Positions 34,858 through 41,359 of a stretch of 64,000 bases of DNA are shown here, in pieces. Each line of letters begins with the position of its first letter. The first letter of the stretch is position 1. The notes under the pieces were generated by a model, which was not told where the DNA came from, did not search any database, and worked only from the letters and a program-made list of their open reading frames with translations. Source of the DNA: Phycisphaerales bacterium (GTDB taxonomy: Bacteria > Planctomycetota > Phycisphaerae > Phycisphaerales > SM1A02); assembly GCA_030748575.1 (NCBI GenBank), contig JASMLR010000002.1, positions 27,939 to 91,938 on the forward strand. Reading direction: 5' to 3'. The position numbers and the translations under genes are program-made.

Positions 34858-35154
34858 ATGATTGGCACGCTCTCCCTTCACTCAACGATGTTCGCTTTCG
34901 GCATGCCCGGCGGCTGGGAGTGGATCGTCATCCTGGTCATCGGCCTGCTGATTTTCGGCCGCCGCCTTCCAGAGGTCGGCAAGAGCATCGGCAAGAGCAT
35001 TGTGGAATTCAAGCGTGGCGTGAAGGGAATCCACGAAGAGATTGAGGCCGAGTCCAACAAGTCGGAGGACACCCCGCGTATAGCCGCCAAGGGGTCGGAG
35101 TCCGAGATGCCCGTCGATGAAATGCCTGTCCGGCAGGATGACTCCGCCGGTTGA
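34858..35154 (+). CDS. tatA: Sec-independent translocase subunit TatA/E
   Basis: Forms the pore of the twin-arginine export pathway. 98 aa: a short periplasmic N-terminus, one membrane helix (about 20-36, WIVILVIGLLIFG), the FGRRLPEVGKSIG hinge and amphipathic helix, then a charged tail. TatB would have a similar plan, but the FG hinge and length favour TatA/E. The ATG at 34858 has GGAGG eight bases upstream; an ATG at 34888 (MFAFG) is possible. tatC is not in the window. Confidence 0.92.
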   Translation: MIGTLSLHSTMFAFGMPGGWEWIVILVIGLLIFGRRLPEVGKSIGKSIVEFKRGVKGIHEEIEAESNKSEDTPRIAAKGSESEMPVDEMPVRQDDSAG

Positions 35155-35168
35155 ATGCCGGGCGGCGA

Positions 35169-35208
35169 TATACTCCGCCGCTTCGATTGGAGCACGCCTT
35201 GGCGTGCT
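35169..35208 (+). promoter_or_regulatory. -10 box and leader inverted repeat before tRNA-Val
   Basis: TATACT (35169-35174) is a 5-of-6 match to the -10 consensus; no good -35 is at the right distance. Further on, AGCACGCC-TT-GGCGTGCT (35191-35208) is a perfect 8-bp inverted repeat in the presumed tRNA leader. Confidence 0.45.
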
Positions 35209-35218
35209 CGCCCGCATC

Positions 35219-35292
35219 GGGCGATTAGCTCAGTTGGCTAGAGCGCACGGATCACACCCGTGAGGTCACAGGTTCGAGTCCTGTATCGCCCA
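35219..35292 (+). tRNA. tRNA-Val (anticodon CAC)
   Basis: 74 bases. The acceptor stem GGGCGAT/ATCGCCC is fully paired, and the discriminator is A. The anticodon arm is CACGG-ATCACAC-CCGTG, giving CAC. The T-arm is ACAGG-TTCGAGT-CCTGT. CCA is not encoded. Its last 18 bases are part of a 64-bp direct repeat whose second copy is at 35421-35484. Confidence 0.95.
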
Positions 35293-35338
35293 TTCGTCCG
35301 CGGTGGTCGGAGCCTGCGGCTCCACCACCGCTTCCTCA
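35275..35338 (+). repeat. 64-bp direct repeat, copy 1 (tRNA-Val 3' end plus trailer)
   Basis: Identical to 35421-35484. It starts in the T-loop of tRNA-Val and covers the acceptor 3' strand and a trailer hairpin (GCGGTGGT at 35300 pairing with ACCACCGC at 35324, with GGAGCC-TGC-GGCTCC inside). Confidence 0.95.
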
Positions 35339-35346
35339 TGGACGAT

Positions 35347-35384
35347 GGTGGCGACCAGACGTCGCCACCGGCGGCTTCGCCGCC
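35347..35384. repeat. Two stem-loops between the 64-bp repeats
   Basis: GGTGGCGAC (35347) pairs with GTCGCCACC (35361), and GGCGGC-TTC-GCCGCC follows at 35370-35384. With the hairpins inside each 64-bp copy, this makes four stable stem-loops in under 200 bases. Confidence 0.8.
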
Positions 35385-35420
35385 GTCAGGAGCCGTATCT
35401 TCCTCGCTTCACTCGGGCGC

Positions 35421-35484
35421 CGAGTCCTGTATCGCCCATTCGTCCGCGGTGGTCGGAGCCTGCGGCTCCACCACCGCTTCCTCA
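35421..35484 (+). repeat. 64-bp direct repeat, copy 2
   Basis: An exact copy of 35275-35338, 146 bases away, holding the last 18 bases of tRNA-Val without the rest of the gene. Its last bases supply the stop codon (35482-35484, minus strand) of the sulfotransferase gene, so that gene ends exactly at the repeat border. Confidence 0.95.
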
Positions 35485-36480
35485 CTCGCCGCGAAGCCGC
35501 CGCCAGGTTCTGGCGATGAGATAGGTCGGGCTGCGTTTGATGCGGGTGAGGTAGAACCACCCGTACCGAATGGGCGCAATTCGGAGCGACTTGCGTGCCT
35601 GCTTCATGTTGCGGGCCGACGCCTTGCCGATGGTGTGCGGAAGTTCCGGGTACCAGCGGGCCATGGCATCACCCAGGCCGTATCGCTCCACGAGCAGATC
35701 CATGGCCGCAATCTCATACGGCATGAGGCGATCGGGGTATTGGAAGATGCGAGACGTGTTGAGACCACGCGTCTTGCTCTCTAGTGAATACTTGTTCTCG
35801 GCCGGGTTGACGTGCGGAATGTCCAGGAGCGCATCGTCGTACGGCTCCCCGATCCAGTCGCAGAGACTCTTGACGGTTTCGGCGGGGCGTCCTGCCAAGT
35901 CTTCATACCGCAGCACTCGGAAGCGATCCGGATACGCGGTCGAACACTGTTCCGCGATCCGCGACCCGCGGCTCCATCCCATCATGGTGCTCAGAATGAC
36001 TTCCACGCGGTGATTCCGGCGGCGTTCGGACGCCGCGAGATCCCACGGATTGCGAAGCATGTACAGCAGCCTGGAGTCGGGGATGCGTTCGAGGATCTCC
36101 TTGGCGTAGAAGATGTAACTCGTCCCCTTCTGAGCCCATCGGTGGCATCCCATGTGCGTTGAGACGGCGTTCATGGCATCGAGATACAACTGCAGGGTGG
36201 GCGTGTCGGGCGCATCCCTGACCGCGCTGAGGATGTACTCGGCGAGCCACTCGCGATGCGCCGGCGCCTCCAGATCGATGAGCCGGGTCAGACGGCGAGC
36301 CCGGCTCGCCGGGTCGCGATCGCGGTCGAGCAAGTGGTGCTGCTCCAGCACGACCGATTCGGCCACCTGCGAGTAGACCCCGGGGATTTGCCCCAGCAGC
36401 AGGGCAGTCACGGTGTTGCCCGAGTGCTGCCGCCCGGATACGAAAATCGGGCTACGGGGTGTGTCAGGAGTTGGGGCCAT
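35482..36480 (-). CDS. Sulfotransferase family protein
   Basis: Transfers sulfate from PAPS to an unknown acceptor. 332 aa. The 5'-phosphosulfate loop appears as VSGRQHSGNT near the N-terminus, the 3'-phosphate motif as MLRNPWDLAAS, and LRYEDLAGRPAET is the usual later motif. No signal peptide is clear. The ATG at 36480 is chosen; the frame is open 30 codons upstream into the next gene's end. Its stop codon lies in the second 64-bp repeat. It sits 47 bases after the methionine gamma-lyase-type gene. The acceptor may be a surface sugar or small molecule; this is inference. Confidence 0.82.
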   Translation of the reverse strand: MAPTPDTPRSPIFVSGRQHSGNTVTALLLGQIPGVYSQVAESVVLEQHHLLDRDRDPASRARRLTRLIDLEAPAHREWLAEYILSAVRDAPDTPTLQLYLDAMNAVSTHMGCHRWAQKGTSYIFYAKEILERIPDSRLLYMLRNPWDLAASERRRNHRVEVILSTMMGWSRGSRIAEQCSTAYPDRFRVLRYEDLAGRPAETVKSLCDWIGEPYDDALLDIPHVNPAENKYSLESKTRGLNTSRIFQYPDRLMPYEIAAMDLLVERYGLGDAMARWYPELPHTIGKASARNMKQARKSLRIAPIRYGWFYLTRIKRSPTYLIARTWRRLRGE

Positions 36481-36527
36481 GGGGGGCGTAGCGTACCGGC
36501 GTGAGTGGTTCGGAGGTCGGTCGCCGC

Positions 36528-37757
36528 TTAGAGCCCGACCGCTTCGAGCGATCGCTCCAATTGCCCCCATCGCTGCTCAAGCGACCCGGTGTAGCCGACG
36601 CTGATCCGCACGAGCCCCGGAAGGATGCCGGCGTCTCCGAGTGATGCGTCATCCAGTTCGCTGGACGTCGATGCGGCCGGACACGAGAGCAATGTTTCGG
36701 CATACCCGAGACTGACGGCCATGTACCCGAAGCCCTCCTGATTCTGGAGATGCTCCATGAAGGCGTTGGCCTTCTCGGTTGTGCCAAGATCGACGGTCAG
36801 CAGGCCACCAGCGCCGAAACCCGGGTTCGATATGCGTGAGAGCTGCTCGTGGTCCGGATGATCTGCGAGCCCCGGGTAGCAGGCTGGCAAGCCGCGGTCG
36901 GACAGCCGCTGGGCAAAGGTCGCCGCGCGGGCGGCATGTTCTCGCATGCGAATTGGAAGGTGGGGCAGTCGCATGGCGATCTCGTAGGCGCCGCGTGGAT
37001 CGAGTGTCGGGCCAAGCAGCATGAGCGCGCCGGTGTGCAGGTCGAAGAGTTCATCGATGAAGGCCCGGTCGGCGCACACGGCCCCGGCCACCAGGTCGCT
37101 GGCGCCATTGATGAACTTCGTGAGGCTGTGGATGACAACGTCCGCGCCGTGCAGTCGAGGCGTTACGACGAGCGGGGCGAAGGTATTGTCGACGACCAGC
37201 CGAGCGTCGTGGGCGTGCGCCAGGTCCGCGAGTCGGGCCAGATCGGGCACCCGGAGCGTGGGGTTCGAGATCGTCTCGACGTAGAGGACCCGTGTTCCGC
37301 TTTGGAATGCGGATTTGACGGCGTCCTCGTCCTGCGTGTCCACAAACGTGGTCGTGATGTTCGCCTTGGCCGGAAGAAAGTCATTGAGGAACGCCCACGT
37401 TCCTCCATAGAGCGTGTTGGACGCGACGACATGCTCGCCCGCATTGCAGCATTGGAGAATGACCGCCGAGATCGCGGCCATTCCGCTGCCTGTGCAATAG
37501 GCTGACTCGCACGCTTCCATGGCGGCGAGTTGTCTCGCGAGCACGAGTACGGTCGGGTTGAAGTGCCTGCCGTAGAGGTAACAGCCGCCCACGTCTGGGC
37601 CGCGCATGCCCTGAAACATCTCGGGCATGGTGCCGGCTTCGAGGACCGTAAACGTGCTGCTCGTCTCGATCGACAGGTTGACGCCCCCGTGTTCGCCGAA
37701 CTCATGCCGAACCGAAGCGAGGGCTGCGGCTGGGTCGTGATCGGTGGGTGTGGTCAT
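36528..37757 (-). CDS. Trans-sulfuration PLP enzyme (methionine gamma-lyase / cystathionine type)
   Basis: A PLP enzyme of the Cys/Met metabolism family, 409 aa. It shows YGRHFNPT, the CTGSGMAAIS cofactor loop, YVETISNPT, the VVDNTFAP strand and the PLP-lysine motif HSLTKFINGASD. The family includes cystathionine gamma-synthase and -lyase, methionine gamma-lyase and O-acetylhomoserine sulfhydrylase, and I cannot pick among them with certainty. The ATG at 37757 has GGGAG upstream; 20 more in-frame codons precede it. Divergent from upp with 53 bases between starts. Confidence 0.85.
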   Translation of the reverse strand: MTTPTDHDPAAALASVRHEFGEHGGVNLSIETSSTFTVLEAGTMPEMFQGMRGPDVGGCYLYGRHFNPTVLVLARQLAAMEACESAYCTGSGMAAISAVILQCCNAGEHVVASNTLYGGTWAFLNDFLPAKANITTTFVDTQDEDAVKSAFQSGTRVLYVETISNPTLRVPDLARLADLAHAHDARLVVDNTFAPLVVTPRLHGADVVIHSLTKFINGASDLVAGAVCADRAFIDELFDLHTGALMLLGPTLDPRGAYEIAMRLPHLPIRMREHAARAATFAQRLSDRGLPACYPGLADHPDHEQLSRISNPGFGAGGLLTVDLGTTEKANAFMEHLQNQEGFGYMAVSLGYAETLLSCPAASTSSELDDASLGDAGILPGLVRISVGYTGSLEQRWGQLERSLEAVGL

Positions 37758-37810
37758 CGCGGGCTCCCTGAAGCGTCCCATGGTACGAATCCGGCGGGTA
37801 TCGTGAAGGC

Positions 37811-38452
37811 ATGCCACATCCGGACCACCCGAACCTGCACGTTCTGGAACACCCCCTCATCCAGGACAAACTTGCGAGGATTCGCGAAATTGGAACCCCT
37901 CCGGGGTTCTTCCGGGCACTGGTTTCCGAAGTCGCCGGTCTGATGGTGTTTCAAGTGAGCCGGGATCTGCCGCTCCGCGCCGACACCGTTCAGACGCCGC
38001 TCGAGACCACGAAGGTTTTTCGACTCGCGGCACCTGTGACGATTGTGCCCATTCTTCGCGCCGGAATCGGGCTTGCTGACGGCGTGGCGTCACTGATGCC
38101 GGAAGCCCGCGTCGGGCACATCGGGCTGTACCGCGACGAGTCGTCGCTCGAGCCCGTCAGCTACTACTGCAAACTGCCTGATGACATCGCGGACGGCCCC
38201 GTGTTTCTGGTCGATCCCATGTTGGCGACGGGGGGGTCGGCTGCAGCCGCGGTCAAGGTGTTGCGGGATCATGGCTGCAAGGACATCCGAATGGTGTGCC
38301 TGGTTGCAGCCCCCGAAGGCGTTCGGGCCATGGCCGAGGCCGATGACGCGGTGCAGGTCTTCACCGCGTCACTCGATCGTGAATTGAGTGACGTGGGATA
38401 CATCCTGCCGGGGCTGGGCGACGCTGGCGATCGCATGTTCGGTACGCGCTAG
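37811..38452 (+). CDS. upp: Uracil phosphoribosyltransferase
   Basis: Salvages uracil to UMP with PRPP. 213 aa, normal length. Characteristic segments: PLIQDKLARIR near the start, ILRAGIGLADG, the PRPP loop VDPMLATGGSA and the C-terminal DRELSDVGYILPGLGDAGDR with the uracil-binding loop. Its start is divergent from the PLP enzyme. A weak hairpin (CTCGGG at 38458, CCCGAG at 38470) follows the stop and may terminate it. Confidence 0.95.
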   Translation: MPHPDHPNLHVLEHPLIQDKLARIREIGTPPGFFRALVSEVAGLMVFQVSRDLPLRADTVQTPLETTKVFRLAAPVTIVPILRAGIGLADGVASLMPEARVGHIGLYRDESSLEPVSYYCKLPDDIADGPVFLVDPMLATGGSAAAAVKVLRDHGCKDIRMVCLVAAPEGVRAMAEADDAVQVFTASLDRELSDVGYILPGLGDAGDRMFGTR

Positions 38453-38514
38453 GGCAACTCGGGCCTGTTCCCGAGCCGCGAGACTCAGCCGGCCGTTTCT
38501 TCACGTGGTGCTGA

Positions 38515-40203
38515 TCACCGACGACGGGGCGCCCGGTCCAGCCACCACTGGAGCATCGGCTCGCCGCGCGCTCGGTCCAGCCCGTAGGCCGCGTGCATGG
38601 CACGGCCGCACGCCGTGAGGTGCCTGTATCGCGCCGCGTCATCCTCCGCAGCCTGCGCCGATTCAAAGGACTCAGCCGCTGCGGCCCAGGCGTCCTCTCC
38701 GGCCGGCGTCGGAAGTTGGAGGACGTCGCTGGCGCTCAACTTGATGGCGTGGGGCGATCGAGCGGCCCCGAGTCGTCGGTGCATGGCGTGGATGGAAACG
38801 GCCGGGCATGCAAGCACCGCAGCAACCGCAGCCAGTCGGTCCGACGTGATGGTCATGACCGGAACGCTTGGCAGCCAGTGACCGCGCTCGTCCAGAACAG
38901 GCTCAAGTACGCGGGTCTGCGTCGGGAGAAGCACCTTGGGGACGAGCCTGGTGGCTGCCCAGCGCCGCATGTCGGCGTCCAGCTTCGAGAGGCGTATGCC
39001 GGGCCGCCGCCACCGGCGACCGTGCAGGCGGATGTCGCGGTCTGCCCAGGCGCACCGCGCCGGATCGAGCGCGCCGGATGTCACAACAGGCGCCACGTCA
39101 GCCGGAGGGCTGCTCCGGACCGACTCAATGGCGTCCCGAAGGCCGTAGTACTGATCGCGAAAGTCTGCCGTGGCCCGAGCGATGTCGCCGAGTGTGCCGC
39201 CCGTCTGCAAGGTCGGAGCGTCCGGTACACCCAACGCAGCCGAGGCGAGCGAAGACCAGCACGAACCACGCGACAGGGCGGTCGCGTCCGGAAGGGTCCG
39301 GGGGGGGAGGTCGGCGCGGCGGGCGATGGATGGGCGGGTCTTCGAGTGGTGCAGGGCAAGGGCGACGGTATGCACCTGGGCGTCAAACACCCGCGTGCTG
39401 CTTGACCAGGCGAACGTCACACAGCACGTCGATGTGATCGCATCGCGGATGGCCGTCGTGTCCCGCGCCGTGAGCAGCGAGATGGGCTGGACCATGCCGA
39501 GTCGGCCGCCTCGCCGCAGCGCCCGGGTCGCCGCCAGAAGGAAGATCGCGGCCTGGTCTGCATAGGCGCCGATGGGCACGCCGAACAGGGCGGACGCGCG
39601 GCGGCGAAGGCCCTCCGCCGGCGTTCGGCTCCGAAGCGGACTCCCGAACGGGGGGTTGCCGAGGATGACGTCGGCCTTCACGCCGGGTAGGGCGTCGTCG
39701 TCAAAGGCGTCGATCGTCCGGATTCCACTGGCGGCTGCCGCGTCTCCGCCTGCCAGCGCCGTCAGCCGTCCGCGAAGCCAGGCGGTGGCGAGCGGGTCCA
39801 CATCGAAGCCCCGGAGCGACGGCCCGCAGCGGCGCCAGGATTCGGCCACGCTGCCTCCGTGGCGGCCCCGCCACCGTGCGGTCAGTCGCTCGCCCGCGGC
39901 GAGGAGAAAGCGGCCGGTGCCGCAGGCCGGGTCCAGCGTGATGGGCGTTTCCTGACCGTGGGCCTCCATCCAGGGGTCAAGCGACTGGTCAAGCAGCAGG
40001 GCGACGAGCGGTGGCGGCGTATAGAACGCCCCGGCGGCGCGGCGGGCGGCCGCCGGGTCGGTGGGTCCGGAAAGCCGGGCGGTCACCTCCGGAATGATGG
40101 TCTCACCCTCGGTTCCTGCCATGGCCAGCGCGTGGATGGCGGCTGGGGCGTCGCCGCCACGATCGGCAATGTGTTGGAGGAGGGTGTCGACGTCCAATGG
40201 CAT
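38515..40203 (-). CDS. Orphan N6-adenine DNA methyltransferase (Eco57I-like)
   Basis: An AdoMet-dependent adenine methyltransferase, 562 aa. Motif X FYTP (60-63), motif I DPACGTG (91-97) and motif IV NPPF (183-186) are in the gamma-class order. The C-terminal 250 residues, with RPGIRLSKLD, could be the target recognition part, as in type IIG or BREX-like enzymes. No nuclease domain is seen in the chain and no restriction gene is next to it. The ATG at 40203 is used; an in-frame ATG at 40215 is also possible. The neighbours (upp and a small unknown) give no defence context. Confidence 0.82.
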   Translation of the reverse strand: MPLDVDTLLQHIADRGGDAPAAIHALAMAGTEGETIIPEVTARLSGPTDPAAARRAAGAFYTPPPLVALLLDQSLDPWMEAHGQETPITLDPACGTGRFLLAAGERLTARWRGRHGGSVAESWRRCGPSLRGFDVDPLATAWLRGRLTALAGGDAAAASGIRTIDAFDDDALPGVKADVILGNPPFGSPLRSRTPAEGLRRRASALFGVPIGAYADQAAIFLLAATRALRRGGRLGMVQPISLLTARDTTAIRDAITSTCCVTFAWSSSTRVFDAQVHTVALALHHSKTRPSIARRADLPPRTLPDATALSRGSCWSSLASAALGVPDAPTLQTGGTLGDIARATADFRDQYYGLRDAIESVRSSPPADVAPVVTSGALDPARCAWADRDIRLHGRRWRRPGIRLSKLDADMRRWAATRLVPKVLLPTQTRVLEPVLDERGHWLPSVPVMTITSDRLAAVAAVLACPAVSIHAMHRRLGAARSPHAIKLSASDVLQLPTPAGEDAWAAAAESFESAQAAEDDAARYRHLTACGRAMHAAYGLDRARGEPMLQWWLDRAPRRR

Positions 40204-40249
40204 CCGAGGCACCATAGCCGGGTGTCGATTGGCGCTGCCGCCCCGCGCT

Positions 40250-40582
40250 ATGGGGGTCTGCACCGACATTCGCGCGGTAGCGGACATCCCCGGAGAGGGA
40301 GAGGTCGTGTTGCTGGAGTCGACCGCGTGGGATCCTCACTGGCGGCAGCCGCTGGTGCTGGAAGAGCCGGCGCCGCTGCCGGCCGGAACGGTGCTTCGGA
40401 CGTCATGGCGGATTGCCAACACGGAGGAGAACCCGCGGAATCCCTTTGTGCCGGTCCAGAGGCTCTCGATGGCGCGAAGAACCGGGGCAGTGGCGCTCCT
40501 GCTGCACGTGGCCGCCGAAGACGCGGCTGCCGATACGCGCCTTCACGCCTGGCACAAGACGCTTATGCGTGCTCGGCGCTGA
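40250..40582 (+). CDS. Small protein resembling a copper monooxygenase C-terminal piece
   Basis: 110 aa. Its middle (DIPGEGEVVLLESTAWDPHWR, then LPAGTVLRTSWRIANTEENPRNP) resembles the C-terminal beta domain of planctomycete proteins related to copper type II ascorbate-dependent monooxygenases (usual form: D-x(2)-W-x(3)-Y...LPKGT...NSxxNPxNPD). The catalytic copper-binding half is missing. It may be a decayed remnant or a stand-alone domain. A TTG at 40229 is another start option. Divergent from the methyltransferase with 46 bases between starts. I am not sure it is a functional gene. Confidence 0.5.
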   Translation: MGVCTDIRAVADIPGEGEVVLLESTAWDPHWRQPLVLEEPAPLPAGTVLRTSWRIANTEENPRNPFVPVQRLSMARRTGAVALLLHVAAEDAAADTRLHAWHKTLMRARR

Positions 40583-40669
40583 GTGCCCGCATCATCCGCT
40601 GCGGCTCTGCTACTGTGCCCCCGCGCGCCGATCGCTTTGTGGCGCCTTACCCGAATAAGGAGTTTGCCG

Positions 40670-41230
40670 ATGACGATGCACGCTGCCCGAAGTCTGGTCT
40701 TTGTTTCGCTGCTTGCAGCGACGGTGCTGGCGATGGCCTGCAGCTCAAGTTCTCCGGCGCCGGCAACAGAAGGCCAGCGGCTTGACAGTGCCAACGCTTC
40801 GTCGTCGGCGCTGGATGGGTTCAGGCGTGATCCAAAGGCCGGGAAGTTCTTTGACACAGCCTATGGTTGGGCGGTGTTTCCGAAGATCACCAAAGGCGCC
40901 GTTGGTCTGGGTGTCGCGTCCGGATCGGGGGAGGTCTATGTTGGAGGGTCGCTCATCGGCTACGCGAAGGTGACAAGTGTGACCATCGGCGCGCAGATCG
41001 GCGGGCAGACGTTCTCGGAAATCATCTTCTTTGAGAACCGCTTCGCACTGGACAAGTTCAAGAACAACCAGTTCACCGGCTCAGCGTCTGCTGGTGCGGT
41101 TGCCGGTGAGAGCGGCGGACTCAACATGGCCGACTACAGCCATGGGGTCGCCATCTTCACGCGAAACAACAGCGGCCTTATCGTGGCGGCGGATGTCGGC
41201 GGCCAAAAGTTTGAGTACGAATCGAAATAG
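40670..41230 (+). CDS. SYLF-domain (Ysc84-like) lipoprotein
   Basis: 186 aa. Lipobox LAMAC with a following Ser run (CSSSS), so a lipoprotein. The rest is the SYLF/Ysc84 fold: GWAVFPKITKGAVGLGVASG, GGSLIGYAKV, then the SEIIFFEN and FARxNSGL-like segments. The domain binds lipids in eukaryotes; in bacteria its role is unknown. The ATG at 40670 has AAGGAG seven bases upstream. A 6-bp hairpin (AGGCCC/GGGCCT, 41229-41247) overlaps the stop codon and may end the transcript. Confidence 0.88.
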   Translation: MTMHAARSLVFVSLLAATVLAMACSSSSPAPATEGQRLDSANASSSALDGFRRDPKAGKFFDTAYGWAVFPKITKGAVGLGVASGSGEVYVGGSLIGYAKVTSVTIGAQIGGQTFSEIIFFENRFALDKFKNNQFTGSASAGAVAGESGGLNMADYSHGVAIFTRNNSGLIVAADVGGQKFEYESK

Positions 41231-41323
41231 GCCCTTCTGGCGGGCCTGAACAGGGTCGCGGCCATGGGCTCCACCGGTTGTCCACCGGGTTGTCCCCCAT
41301 TTCATCCACCGAGTTCGCGGCGC

Positions 41324-41352
41324 TTGCACCCGCGGCTGCGGCGGCGTATTAC
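41324..41352 (+). promoter_or_regulatory. Predicted promoter of the 1.2-kb RNA locus
   Basis: TTGCAC (41324-41329), a 17-base spacer and TATTAC (41347-41352). It matches the form of the two tRNA promoters in the window (TTGCCG-18-TACAAT and TTGCCC-16-TACCAT). Transcription would begin near 41360. Positions 41231-41323 hold only the possible SYLF terminator hairpin and nothing else I can name. Confidence 0.45.
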
Positions 41353-41359
41353 TACATGC

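Noticed and set aside
35275-35484. CRISPR-like repeat
   Set aside because: Only two copies, of tRNA-derived sequence with a hairpin, and one spacer; no cas genes.
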